A stretch of 40,443 nt of DNA from Stentor coeruleus (taxonomy: Eukaryota > Ciliophora > Heterotrichea > Heterotrichida > Stentoridae), in assembly GCA_001970955.1 (NCBI GenBank), contig MPUH01000677.1:1-40443 (forward strand), written 5' to 3'. Position numbers and translations under genes: made by a program. The notes under the pieces are model-generated. The model was not told the origin of the DNA. It saw nothing but the letters and a program-made list of their open reading frames with translations, and ran no database searches. This document shows, one piece after another, positions 1-12,747 of the stretch (within the stretch, counting starts at the first letter, position 1; every line of letters begins with the position of its first letter).

Positions 1-559
1 CAAATTTTGCCACAGCCCGGTAACCAAACCCTAATGGGTGTAAGCAATGGCTAGGCGGGTAACCAAACAGTTTTACATATAGTTCATCCCTGAAGAAAAA
101 AATTCACAGCAATCCAAAAAACTCTACTTTCAGTGCCAATTGCCCTAACAAAGAAATAATCTAGGTTAAAAAACTAGAAGCCAACAGTTGCTGCACCTAC
201 ACCCAAATACTTCATAAATATGAAAAACCCTCAAATCCACCCTAATGTCACAAAAAATTACTCATCTTAAATATAAAATCATAAAAAAATCCTTTAATTT
301 CCTACAAAATCCTTTAATTTCCACACAAAATCCTAAACTCAAAAGCCAAAAAACCCGTGATAGCAACCCTCTAAAAATTCATCTCAAAAATTTTGGTTAA
401 TAAAAAATCACTAAACAAACTCACCTCAATTTTCAAATTCACACAAAAAAACTAACTAATCAAAATCATTAATTTCTTAATCTCATCTAAATCTTCATTT
501 CCAAATCAAACTTATGATTAAAAATAATCTATTAACGATTTATTGATATATTATAGTTT
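1..559. other. Gene-free 5' end of window, with GC-rich head and short repeats
   Basis: No gene is seen here. The first ~68 bases are much richer in GC than the rest and contain GGTAACCAAAC twice (19-29 and 58-68), with a telomere-like CCCTAA between them. From about 70 onward the + strand is rich in A and C, as it is upstream of the other + strand genes in this window. Around 287-334 there are two full copies and one partial copy of a 20-nt unit containing AAATCCTTTAATTTCC. The stretch is probably the upstream region of the SHIPPO-repeat gene that starts at 560. Confidence 0.5.
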
Positions 560-1540
560 ATGAAGTTTAAAAAAGCACCAGCTTGGAGTATCCCATCAGG
601 TCGATCAGCATCAAAGCCTGCCTTATGTCCAGGGCCTGGAGCATATTCTCCATCAAGTTCAATATCCCCAAATTCTCCATCCTTTACAATAGGTCGTTCT
701 AAAAGGTATGAGTCTACTTGTTCTGGGGTAATTGGTCCATCATCATATACTCCAATAAAAAAATTCTCAGTTAAAAACACAGTTTTTGGTTCTTCCCCAA
801 AATGTGGCATAGAAACATCTAATATAAATCCAGGACCAGGGCAATATGAAGTGAATGTATCATTAGATGGTCCACAATTTAGTATTTGTGGAAAGGACAA
901 GCATGGATATAGAAGTTCAACACCTGGTCCTGGGCAATATAATATTCCAAGAAATCAAGGGGTTCCTTCATATATTTTTAGTAAAGAAAAACGTATTGCT
1001 AGAATGGGTAACAAATCCCCAGGCCCAGGGACTTATGAAATTCCTCGAAGCTGTAGTTCAAAAGGGGTTATTTTTGATAGACAAGCTAAAAAATCTAAAT
1101 ATATAGCTGAAGTTCCTGGACCTGGAGCATATGAAACTTCTATAAAACTTGAAGCTGCAGCATATACAATTTTAGGAAAAAATCTACCTAAATCTAGAGA
1201 TAACTCTCCAGGACCTGGAAATTATGATTTACAGCCTATGCAAACTACTGGGAGTTTTAGTATTGGGAAATCAAAAAGGTTTTCTGATAAACCATTTACT
1301 ATACCTGGACCTGGAGCTTATGAGAATGGGTTTAAAGCAAAAATCAAGTCAACTGTGTTTGGGAAATCAAAAAGACCTCTTATTCAACCTTTGAATCCTG
1401 AAAACCCTGGACCTGGGAAATATAATGTCCCTGATAAAAGCATTGAAGGACCTGCATATTCTATAAGAATACGGACGAATAAGCATAAGTCAAATGAATT
1501 GCCTGGACCAGGGACTTATAATGTTGATTTAGTTTGTTAA
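560..1540 (+). CDS. Sperm-tail PG-rich (STPGR/SHIPPO) repeat protein, ODF3/CIMAP-like
   Basis: A 326-residue protein made almost entirely of nine STPGR repeats, each with a PGPGxY core (PGPGAY, PGPGQY, PGPGTY, PGPGNY or PGPGKY) spaced about every 30 residues. Residues between cores are basic and polar, with recurring F(G/S)K(S/E)KR-type segments. No membrane segment or signal peptide is visible. In other eukaryotes this repeat family (ODF3/CIMAP, STPG proteins) associates with axonemal or other microtubules and is common in ciliated organisms; a ciliary or cortical microtubule role is inferred from the family only. The start is the first ATG of the frame and directly follows AT-rich leader. 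The gene ends in TAA as one uninterrupted exon. The family call is very secure; the exact orthologue is not assigned. Confidence 0.9.
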   Translation: MKFKKAPAWSIPSGRSASKPALCPGPGAYSPSSSISPNSPSFTIGRSKRYESTCSGVIGPSSYTPIKKFSVKNTVFGSSPKCGIETSNINPGPGQYEVNVSLDGPQFSICGKDKHGYRSSTPGPGQYNIPRNQGVPSYIFSKEKRIARMGNKSPGPGTYEIPRSCSSKGVIFDRQAKKSKYIAEVPGPGAYETSIKLEAAAYTILGKNLPKSRDNSPGPGNYDLQPMQTTGSFSIGKSKRFSDKPFTIPGPGAYENGFKAKIKSTVFGKSKRPLIQPLNPENPGPGKYNVPDKSIEGPAYSIRIRTNKHKSNELPGPGTYNVDLVC

Positions 1541-1778
1541 GGATGTTTATTATGGATTATGATTTTATTTTAGGTATTTTGATATAAAGTTTAATGAGAT
1601 GGTTTGGGGTTTTTTTTAGATTATTATCAGGTAATGCTAAAGATAAATCTAATGATACAAAACATATTATATAATTTATAGGATATATATATCAATCCAT
1701 CCTATCCATAAAGAAAAAAAAGTTTTTCTAGCTTGAAATACCATTTCATCATTATAGAAAAACGAATAATTAATATAA

Positions 1779-4700
1779 ATGCTAATACTCTTAGCTATTT
1801 CAAGTGTATTGGCCTGTGATCTATTAAGCTTACCTCCAGACCTCATGTATTTCTCACCAGCTTTTGATGATACGCATATACTAGAAGGTTTTGGACGTTT
1901 TTTAGCACCTCTAGGGACAATAGACTGGGAAATAGCTATTCCTGAAGAGTCTTGGCTTCGAGTGTCTATAGAAACAAAGCACTTTTCCTTCCTCATAAGT
2001 CTTAAATCCTCCTCCATCATTTTATCCTCTGAAGGTTCTCCACAATCTTCAGCAATGATCTCTCACAATCTAACTCCAGGAAACTACTACCTAAAGTTCA
2101 CTCCAGACATTTTCCAACAGAAAAACTATGAAAACACAGGTTGCCGTTTACCAAGTCTTTATTTAAACATAGCAATCTATCCATTATCTCATATAAAATC
2201 CATAAGTAAAATCCCATCAAAATACACAAAAGGGTTTCCTGAATTAGAATCTCTCGACAATATCCTTGAATTTTCAGGTTTTCAAGCTTTATACCCAAAT
2301 CAATATATAGATTTAATCCCAAATACTATTCTTCATACATATTCATTTACCCTACCACAGATTTCAGAAAACCATAAAATTATTGGTATTACTGGTTTAT
2401 GGAGAATTACTTTTACTTTACGTAATTTCTAATTAGATTATAACTTTTTTATATCAGGAGGAATAAATATTCTTCTATATAAAGGAGCGACTAAACCTGA
2501 TGTTTTTGGTAATATGGACTGTTTAGATAAAGGTAGTTGTGTTATTGGTAAAAGAGATCAGAAAAATACTTTGAGTTTACATACAATATTGAACTCTGGG
2601 GCTTATAGGATTTTAGTTTATTATAAAGGACTTGGAGAAGAAGAGTTGATAAGTATTTTAGAGGGAAAAGTTGCTTTTGGTTTACATTTTGCTTTTACTC
2701 CTATGGTGGAAAAGGAAGATAGGATGAATTGTAAGGCAGGGGTTTTGCCTAGGAATTTAGATGAAGCTGGGGTTTCGTTTGAGGAGACTACAAGGTTTGC
2801 TGATGTAGTACTGTTGGATTTGTCAGCAAAAAGTCAGAAAACGAAGTTTACAGTGAGTAACCCTTCAGTTTTTAAAACTATTACAACCAATGAAAGTGGA
2901 ATCTCAGTCAAAATCACTTTACTTAATTCCAAAGGCCCCATTGCAGCATCTGATAATACAGACAAATCCTCATTTCTCTCAGCAGAAATTGCCCCTGATA
3001 CTTACACTCTTGATTTTTCTAGTGACTATAACATAATCAATGAAGCTGAAGAACGATTCTGTGAAACTTTTTTTATTGAAATCGGAATCAGCAAAAAATC
3101 AGATGTCAACAACCTTATCAAACTCACTAGTCAATGCTCTGATTCTTATCAATTAAACAGTATCTTTGAAAATCTTAGCTCAAAAGTTGAAGAAGATGGA
3201 AAATTTGACCATAGTCCAGAGCATGCATTTTATATAATAAACAATAAAAGGATTATTGTTTATGAAAAAGATTTTAATATCCCAAGTTTATCTTTTGTGT
3301 ATTTCGAAATCTTTTCTGATTTTATTATAAGCGATTTAGCTCTTGTTATTTATCATGAAAACAAAGAAGTACTTAAGACTTTTGATAATACATATATCCA
3401 AGGGACTTTAGATAAAGGAAGTTATAATATTGTTATAAAACAAAGATCAGAGACTATAAACACAATAGAAAACACACAAAAATGTATCGCTTTTAACCTT
3501 AGAATCCAAGTTATTAAAACTACAGATAAAGCTTTTAATTCATGGAAATGTCATGATCAACTCGCATATCTCCTTCCCCCAACTCTAAACACTTTCGATA
3601 AACTCTGGCCGAAAGGCACCTCACAGAGTTTCCTTCCAATAACCACGTTTTTTTCTAACATTTTATTAGCCCCAAATACAAAAAAAGGCATTTATGATAA
3701 AACTAGTATAATTGTACAGACTAAAAGTGTTATAAAAATTGTTGTTGAATCAGAAGAAAGTCTTATGAAATTAGAATTATTACAAGGAGATAAGGTTATT
3801 ACTAATGATGAGTCTAGTGAAGAAAGTTTTCCTTATATTTTTTCGATATCTGCTGTTATTGAAGCTGATGTTGAATATATGGTGAAAATCGGATATTTTG
3901 CTAAGGATAATAAAAAATGTCATATGTACACTTTAGATATGGAAGTGTATCCAGAAATTGAGAAAGGGGATAAGTGTAAAAAGGTAGATATTGATTCGTC
4001 TTGTATTTTTGAAAGGAATTTAGATTCTGATGAGTTTGGGTTTAANCGTCTTGTATTTTTGAAAGGAATTTAGATTCTGATGAGTTTGGGTTTAATGGTA
4101 GTGAAGGTTTTGCCCCAGAGGAACCTTTTTTTACATACCTTCGATCATCTGAACAATATACTTATACACTTCCCTTTGAATTAAAATACGAATCGGTTGT
4201 TAGTGGACATATAATCAGTAACAATTTTGGTTTAACTATGGAGATTTATAAAGATAATACTCTTCAAGAATGGGGTGAATTCTCAGCAACTCATCGTTAC
4301 CAACTAGTTCCTACTCCTTTAAATAAAGGTCAATATACTTTAGTATTTAAAGATCTCTTCCTTAGTTCCAAAAAAGAATGCATCAAAGTTCAATTAAGTC
4401 TTTTAATAGAAGATGTTTCTCTAGTAGAAAACGTTCAATTTATGATGAGGAAAACTGAAACTTGTTCATATCCAGATCATCCAGGTTCCCTTAATACAAT
4501 TGGCCAATTAGAAGATGGTAACCTTCATTGGCATAAAATTCTTAGTATGGAAGGAAGTTCGACTTTTATTGAAATGACCCTTGAGGAGAAATCTTTAGTA
4601 AGGGTGTTTATTGAACCTATTGATTATGTTAAGATTAATATCAATGTTTTAGATTCTAACCTACAAATTGTTACTAGTAATTCTGTTATGAACTTCAATG

Positions 4701-7700
4701 ATGGCTTACATAAGGTTTTTGACTCAGGGCAGTATTTTTTAAATATTGAACACTCATTTATGGTATCAGTAAGGAAAAATTGCCCTAGTTTTGAAATGGA
4801 CCTTGAAATAGCAAGATTAACAATTTATAATGAACTTGCGAATATGTATGATTGTAAACTGAGCACCCCGGTTACACAGATTGACAGCTTTGAGGATGTG
4901 TGCATTATATATGACTCAGCTTCTTTGGATTATTCGGTACCATTTAAACTTGACACTGATTCTGAAGTACTTATAACAATAAGCTATCTTAACACCCTTT
5001 CAGGGTATCTAACCCTTATAGTCTCTGATTCAGAAAATGAGAACATTGCTCAATCCCAAGGTATAGAAAATATAAGTGAACTAAAAGCTTCACTTCCAGC
5101 TGGAGATTATGAAATGCGAGTTTTATCATCACAAGGAACAGAAACAACCCACCCATGTTGGCCTTTAATGCTCTCCCTCGAAATCAACACCCCACAATCC
5201 ACTTGCAAAGCTGGAAAAGTTCCATCTCACTTAATAACAAAATATGGTGGACCACAAAACCCTGATGGTTCTATAACTTATACCGGAACCTTTAAAATAA
5301 ATTCATATCCTGATGTCATTGTAGTCGATGCTCCAACTAATTGCTTTGGACGTGTTGTAGCTATTTCTCACAATCCAAGTGTCTTCATAGAAATAGGTGT
5401 ATATACCAACTCAGGTTTAGATAATTACTCTAAACTATCATATAACAATTTAGACAATTCAGGGGTATTTTGGGAGTTAAAACAAAGAAATGAACCTTAT
5501 TATATTGTAATTAGCTATGTGACTCAGAAAATTGAAGAATGTCTCCTTTTTGATTTAACCCTTATTATTGAACCAGTAAGAGCTGTTGAGAATATAATAG
5601 AATGCAAACTTCAAAGCCATAACGATTTACTACCTCCAAAAAGTTTAGTTTTCGATAAATCTGTTAATATAGGTGGAGATAACTATGCTGTTTTCGACAA
5701 GTGGATTATTGATGAAAGTTCAAATTTACCTAGTGGTATAATATCAACACCAGGCAAATTTTCACAGTTTATATACGAAATATCCCTCGATATTAAAACC
5801 CAAGGGATTTTCTCAGCAGAAATTATTTATGATCTCCTAACTAGTGATTTCTCTTTACACCTACTACAAGAAAATCAAGAACTCGCCCTAAGCTCATGGG
5901 AAACTGTTAATGAAGATGAACTTGGTGATATGTTGAATTTCGCTAGTATAATCTCAGGTATTCATCTTTCTCAAGGTCAATACAAAATCCTCATTAAACA
6001 ATCCTTATCCGCTAATCATATAATTCACAAATTCTCAGATACAAGCATCTGTTTCCCTTTCGCTTTTGAAATCGAGTTTATTCCTAAAACCGATTCTACA
6101 AAAAACCAACTTATCCTTGTTGAACCAGACCATTTAACCCATCACAACCCATCAGAAAATTTATTTATAAGACTTACTTTCTCAGAACAAATTGATTCAG
6201 TTGATTTGGTTTTAATACAAATAAGCAATAATGAAAATATAAAACCAGCATCGATTAAAGTTTTAGATCCAGGGAATAAAATAAAAGCTAAATTTTTAAA
6301 TACAGGACTTAAACCTGGAGAGTGTTATGAATTGGAAATCAAAGGCCAAAATATTTTAACTGATAATTTAAAACATAGTTTCTGTATGTTGAGCTGTAAT
6401 TGTAACCCTAAAGCAAATCCTATATGTACTTCAGTTTTATCTTGTATATGTAAAGAACCTTATTATGGTTTATTATGTTATGATTGTATAAGTGGATATT
6501 ATCCTAAAGGTGGTCAATGTATTGAAGTTATTGAAACAGCTCCACAAGTTATTAGTATATCATTTAATGTGAAATCTCCAGCGAAACAAACTGATGTTAT
6601 AAAGCTGAATGTGTATTTTTCATCACATCCTTATAATGCTTTAGGATTAAAAATACCGATTTTAAAAGGTCCGAATGAAATAAGCACAGCTTTTGTCTTG
6701 AGATCAGGGGGAATTGAGATTCAAGCTATAACAGTTATTCCTGTAGGTAAAGATGGACTACAATGGGCTTTAGAATTCGATAATACTGATTTGATCCCTG
6801 AAAACATGCATACGGTTTTTTATAAAAAAGATATAATATTCGATGAAAATAATAAAATTTTTGAGTATCAGGGCCCATTACCAGGTATTATCATATCTAA
6901 ACCAGAAAACCCTTGTGTCAATGGTGTTTTAAAAGGGGAAAAATGTTTATGTAATGATGGCTATACAGGGAATTCATGTGAAATATGCATTGAAGGATAC
7001 GAGCTTAAAGATAAAAAATGTATACCAGGACAAAATACTCAGTTGGATCAAGATAATCAAATTGATTATAATGCTTATATTATAAACTGTGAACCTAAAG
7101 ATATTATTACTATAAAAAAACCTGAAGATTTTGTTGTGACCATCCAGCTTTCAATGCCAGCTTTTACATCTGAAGGACTAGTAATTGATCAATTAACCAA
7201 TGATAAATATATACTTAAAGCTTTTGCATTACAAAAACTAAATACAAAAAAACTTATATACCCAATCTCAGCTTTTACATCAGATAGTATATTTTGGGTG
7301 CTAACTTTTAATCAAAAAAACTTTGAAAATAATGCTGAGTATAAACTTGTCCAAGTTAATGATGTTATTTATTCTAAAAATGGTAAATCTTTTAATAAAC
7401 CTCAAGTGCCTCTAGTAAAAGTTATAACTTCATATGGAAAGATATGTTCTGGTCATGGGGTTTTTGATGAGGTGTGTATTTGTGACCGAGGATACACAGG
7501 AAGCCAATGTGAAAAATGCACTGAAGGGTATGTTTTATTGGGCCAATCCTGTAAATTGCTCGAAGACACTTCAGAAATGAGCACAAAAGACCTTATTTTA
7601 TATTGCTTTGGGTATACTTTTATACTAGTCCTCGTTCTTTATATGATAACTTTGCTAAAAAAGAAAAAACATTCAGAGCATGAAGGCTTTGAAATGCTTC

Positions 7701-7744
7701 CAAGAGAAGAAACAGGTGAGGATATTGACTTATACTCGAAATAA
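1779..7744 (+). CDS. Large secreted type I membrane protein with repeated beta-rich modules and EGF-like modules
   Basis: Two exons joined by a 15-nt intron (2422-2436), plus an assembly duplication to remove (4046-4095), give one frame of about 1966 residues. A signal peptide is seen at the start (MLILLAISSVLA, then Cys). The ectodomain holds at least eight repeats, each ending in a pattern like (L/A)xxGxYxLxI (for example LTPGNYYLKF, LDKGSYNIVI, LPAGDYEMRV), which suggests tandem beta-sandwich modules. Three EGF-like Cys modules follow at about residues 1516-1560, 1690-1726 and 1866-1903, with CxCxxGYTGxxCExCxEGY-type motifs. One transmembrane helix lies at about 1914-1937, followed by a KKKK stop-transfer and a short acidic tail. 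I do not recognise the family. A surface adhesion or receptor role is inference from architecture only. Confidence 0.85.
2422..2436 (+). other. 15-nt spliceosomal intron
   Basis: The sequence is GTAATTTCTAATTAG. Read through, it introduces an in-frame TAA; removed, the upstream frame (codon C|AT) runs directly into the downstream open frame. The length is a multiple of three, so the frame does not change, and the GTAA...AG borders match the other three introns found in this window. Confidence 0.9.
3997..4095. other. Scaffold join: 49-bp duplication around one N
   Basis: Bases 3997-4045 are repeated exactly at 4047-4095 with a single N at 4046. The duplicate creates a false TAG stop in the membrane-protein gene. 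Deleting 50 nt (N plus one copy) joins 4045 to 4096 as an intact AAT codon and continues in the frame that runs to 7744. It is an assembly artefact, not a biological repeat. Confidence 0.95.
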
Positions 7745-7800
7745 TAAATAAAAAATGATTCTAATTTTTTTTAATAAGTAAAGTTTTATAACTAATCATG

Positions 7801-8568
7801 CTATATACTATGAAGTGTATTTGGCCAATATGTCCCATCTGAAAGAAGCTTGTATGATGTTGGGATGAGGATTTTAGTCAAACTACTCGTCCCAAAAATA
7901 ACTTCAAGGTTTTTCCTCCAGGATCCAGCTGAGAAAGTCTTATCTTCACAAAAGTACTCAATTGTTGTTGTACCTCTAAATGCTAAAAACCAATGCCAAC
8001 CTCCAAAACCTAAGAGAACAATTGAGAAAACCCCACAAAGAGTTAAGCTTGTTATAAGGATACCATTTTTCGGAATGCTGAGAACTACAGGAAAGCTGAC
8101 AGTAGTAAAGAAAAAACACCCAATATCAAGATAAAGGAGGAAAAGAAGGAAATAGCAATGGTTACGCATTCCAAGACAGTTGTTTATCCAAGGACAATGA
8201 TGATCCATTTTAAGTACACATTTATCACATACTGAACAATGATGAGATCTTGATGGTTTTGAAACTTTGCACTTATTACATAATGGTTCATTTGTACCTG
8301 AAGGACTACCAGGTTGAGTTGTTATGCATTTTGTATAGCTGAAAACTATTGCATAAAGTATAAAAATACCAATAGATGTCATTGTCCCACTTAAGATCTT
8401 GTTTTCTATATGCCAAGGGAGAACTATTGCAAAATAGCTGTAAGTAATAAATCCTACTAGTAAATAGAAAAGTATGATTAAAGGGATACCTAATGACTGC
8501 ATAAGCTCTTTGGTAGGAAAATTCTTTGGCGATGGGATAAGACCTGCTATATAGATTGCCAAAGTCAT
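7801..8568 (-). CDS. DHHC-type protein S-acyltransferase (palmitoyltransferase)
   Basis: A 255-residue four-pass membrane protein. It transfers palmitate from acyl-CoA to cysteines of target proteins on cytosolic membrane faces. Hydrophobic segments lie at about 26-50 and 60-80, then the Cys-rich zinc domain from C97 to C138 with the catalytic D122-H-H-C125, then hydrophobic segments at about 141-165 and 170-197. The family's TTxE motif is present (T201-E204); the usual DPG motif reads QPG (85-87). It is at the short end for the family and has no ankyrin repeats. It lies tail-to-tail with the membrane-protein gene (56 bp gap) and 62 bp downstream of the next minus-strand gene. The start is the first ATG, followed directly by AT-rich leader. 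Family call is secure; substrate and compartment cannot be told. Confidence 0.93.
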   Translation of the reverse strand: MTLAIYIAGLIPSPKNFPTKELMQSLGIPLIILFYLLVGFITYSYFAIVLPWHIENKILSGTMTSIGIFILYAIVFSYTKCITTQPGSPSGTNEPLCNKCKVSKPSRSHHCSVCDKCVLKMDHHCPWINNCLGMRNHCYFLLFLLYLDIGCFFFTTVSFPVVLSIPKNGILITSLTLCGVFSIVLLGFGGWHWFLAFRGTTTIEYFCEDKTFSAGSWRKNLEVIFGTSSLTKILIPTSYKLLSDGTYWPNTLHSI

Positions 8569-8630
8569 TTATAATAAAACCCCTAAATTATAATCCAACT
8601 AAAAAACATATATTAAAACTTATAAACTCT

Positions 8631-9563
8631 CTACATTAAAATACACTCATTAAACCCTTCAACCGATTCTTCAAATTCCATAGCCAATTTCCCTATTTCA
8701 TTATACAACCCATCAATAGGACAACCAATTTCTATATACTCCAAATCTTCTAATAACAAAGGTATAAGCCTTAACATCCTTCCATTTTTAATCCCTTTGC
8801 TTTCAAGTTCTGAAAACTTGACTTTTAAATCCCAAGATATTTTTTTATCACTTCGTAATATAGAAGAAAAATACTCAATAGGAAGCTTTGTCTCTTTAAC
8901 TTCTCCTTTTATAAACATTAAATAAACTTCTAAATACTCTTTAGTATCTTCTCTTGGAATATACGAACCTTTCATTATTTGGGCAAATATATACTCAGGA
9001 TATGTTGGTGGGGTTATTTTCCTATAACAAGCTGTTTTTACTTGAATAAACATATAATCAAGTATTATGTTATTAGAAGTATATGATGGGAAAATACTTA
9101 TACAATTTTTCAAATAAAACAATTCAGCCTCGCTTGCCCCTGAAACTGCAGCTTTGATAATAGCTGAGGTTATTTTTAATAGAAATATGTATTGAGAATG
9201 GGATATGTATTCTAAAGGTCCAGTTGGGTTATAGCTTCTTAAACCTGGGACTTTTATTGTTGTTTGAAAGTCCGTGTGAAAAATGTTTATACAACAATAA
9301 TAACTTAGGGAAAATTCTTGGAAGGAAGTTGTAATCACTTTAAAATTCAGTTGTGGATTAACAAAAAACAGCTGGGCTTTGGCGATGTAGTTTTTTTCAG
9401 TCATTTCAAATTGCATTTTTTCTGATGTGCATTTGTAGACCCCCGGGATTTTGTTTAGGGTTAGATTCATGAGCTCTTGGGCTTGAAGGTTGTCAGAGGT
9501 GGATTTTGAATAACGGTCTGAGTGGAATTGGCTGGATTGGTAATAGGTTTCAAGGTCCATCAT
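8631..9563 (-). CDS. Hypothetical protein, 310 aa
   Basis: One uninterrupted frame of 310 residues starting ATG-ATG (either Met possible) and ending TAG. I do not recognise it. It has no signal peptide and no convincing membrane helix. It is mixed alpha/beta in character, with acidic, Leu-rich helical stretches near the C terminus (LLLEDLEYIEIG and EFEESVEGF). The central part has a hydrophobic block around residues 120-150 (YIFLLKITSAIIKAA) that could be a buried helix. Codon use and strand composition match its neighbours, which supports a real gene. It is on the same strand as the DHHC gene, but ciliate genes are normally transcribed singly, so shared function is not implied. Confidence 0.7.
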   Translation of the reverse strand: MMDLETYYQSSQFHSDRYSKSTSDNLQAQELMNLTLNKIPGVYKCTSEKMQFEMTEKNYIAKAQLFFVNPQLNFKVITTSFQEFSLSYYCCINIFHTDFQTTIKVPGLRSYNPTGPLEYISHSQYIFLLKITSAIIKAAVSGASEAELFYLKNCISIFPSYTSNNIILDYMFIQVKTACYRKITPPTYPEYIFAQIMKGSYIPREDTKEYLEVYLMFIKGEVKETKLPIEYFSSILRSDKKISWDLKVKFSELESKGIKNGRMLRLIPLLLEDLEYIEIGCPIDGLYNEIGKLAMEFEESVEGFNECILM

Positions 9564-10294
9564 ATAATAATAGAAGTTTTCGCGAATTTAGATTTTTGTT
9601 TAAGTTAGGTTAAGTGAAAATTTATGGTTTTTTATGGGAAGTTGCTTTTGCGTTAGGAAATTATAAGTTTTTAAGATGCTGTGAAGAGAGGGTTATATTA
9701 GATTATGGGTTTTTATTAGGTTTAGGAATTATTTTTAAGATTTGTGAAGAGACTTTTGGGGATGATTTTAGTTGTATTAAAATGAGGTTTTTGTAGAATA
9801 TAGGATGAAACTTTGGTAAGTAGTTATTTTTAGTGAAGAAAGAGATTTGATGATATTAATATGGGTGTTAGAACAAAAATGCGAGGGTAATGGTATTTAT
9901 GATATAAACATTTCATAAATCGCTTAACGAGTAATTCTTTAAATCCTTACATTATATTTTTTTATTATGAAACTTATTCACCTTTAATACGCCAATCCCA
10001 AACTTTCAAAAACAAAATCTTAATATTCAACCCAAAAATTCCCACCATAATTTCCCTAAACTTAAACTTCTTCCTTATAATCCTCACATAAAACTTCAAA
10101 TTATCTCATAAATCCTCCTCTAAAACAATCCCTTTAACCTACTAAATTTCACACCATTAATAATTTTTTCACTATCCCGGTTTATTATCCAAGAATTTTT
10201 CATATCAATTTTCATATCAATTTTCATATAAATTTTCATATCAATTTTCATATCAATTTTCATTTAAAATTTTCATAAAACTTAAACATTTAAA
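9564..10294. other. Divergent intergenic region
   Basis: This lies between the start of the minus-strand gene (9563) and the start of the kinase (10295). The + strand is G/T-rich to about 9900 and then switches to A/C-rich, as expected if each half is the upstream region of the gene beside it. A 60-codon open frame at 9614-9796 is judged to be chance. The only structure seen is the 12-nt repeat array at its 3' end. Confidence 0.5.
10197..10268 (+). repeat. 12-nt tandem repeat array (6 copies)
   Basis: Six head-to-tail copies of TTTTCATATCAA lie 27 nt upstream of the kinase start codon. Four copies are exact; copy 3 differs by one base and copy 6 by two. It lies in the probable 5' leader or promoter. 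A regulatory role is possible, but simple replication slippage would explain it equally well. Confidence 0.9.
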
Positions 10295-11890
<1,596 letters not shown>

Positions 11891-12747
11891 AATAAATTAT
11901 ATAAACTGAAGATATTTTATGATTATTTAATTTATAGCTTTGATTGAAAAGTTTTTATGAAATTTATTTGAATAAGGTTTAGATGATAAACTTAAATCCT
12001 TTATTTATTCCTAACTGATACTAAATCCTTTATTTAATAAGTATATGGATTATCTATTTTTTTTATATGGTAAAGTGCTAAAAGGACATTTTAAGGAATT
12101 TATTGTATGGAAATTTAATCGGATTATATGAAAGATAAATAAGTTTAATATCATGAATATAATTATGATTATAGTTTTCTTAAATCTTCTTAAAAAGTTT
12201 AAACCAGGTATACAAAATATTATAACCTTGTGGAAATGCGATATGCTAAAAAATATAATATTTTAAACTATTAGAATGAGATATATTGTTGAAGAAATAG
12301 GGAAATTAAGATAGAATAATCATAGAAATCATAGATAGTAGAAACTTTTATTGCAAGAAGAATAATCTTTAAATTTTCTAATAGTTTTTTTAAACATATA
12401 TAAAAAATATATATATATAAAACTACCTAGTACTTAAACTATAATAAATTACATCAACTAACTAAATCTTTAATACAACAACTTAAAAAATCCCAACTCA
12501 TACACTAAAAACAGAAAATCAAACATTATATTTCCATATCCATAATATAATTCTACTTCTAAACCAAAATTGCATCACCCTATCAGCCTAAACCTCATCA
12601 TCCTATTAAAAATCTTAATAAAAACCCTTATCTTCACCCTATAACATAAAACCCCAACTCTAGTTTAAATTTCCCTTAACCCCATATCACAAATTCATAT
12701 CCAATCCTAATGACCTATATGACTATTCCCCCAAAAAGCGTTTTTAA
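11891..12747. other. Intergenic region between kinase and EF-hand-like gene
   Basis: No gene, tRNA or clear repeat is seen, apart from a short AT run at 12402-12420. The + strand is G/T-leaning downstream of the kinase and becomes A/C-rich from about 12400, the pattern seen upstream of other + strand genes. A short frame starting ATG at 12710 lies just ahead of the next gene but in a different frame (see that entry). Confidence 0.5.

Noticed and set aside
9614..9796. 60-codon open frame on the + strand
   Set aside because: It sits in the G/T-rich upstream region of a minus-strand gene, and its composition follows that local bias. No domain or continuation by 15-nt intron was found.
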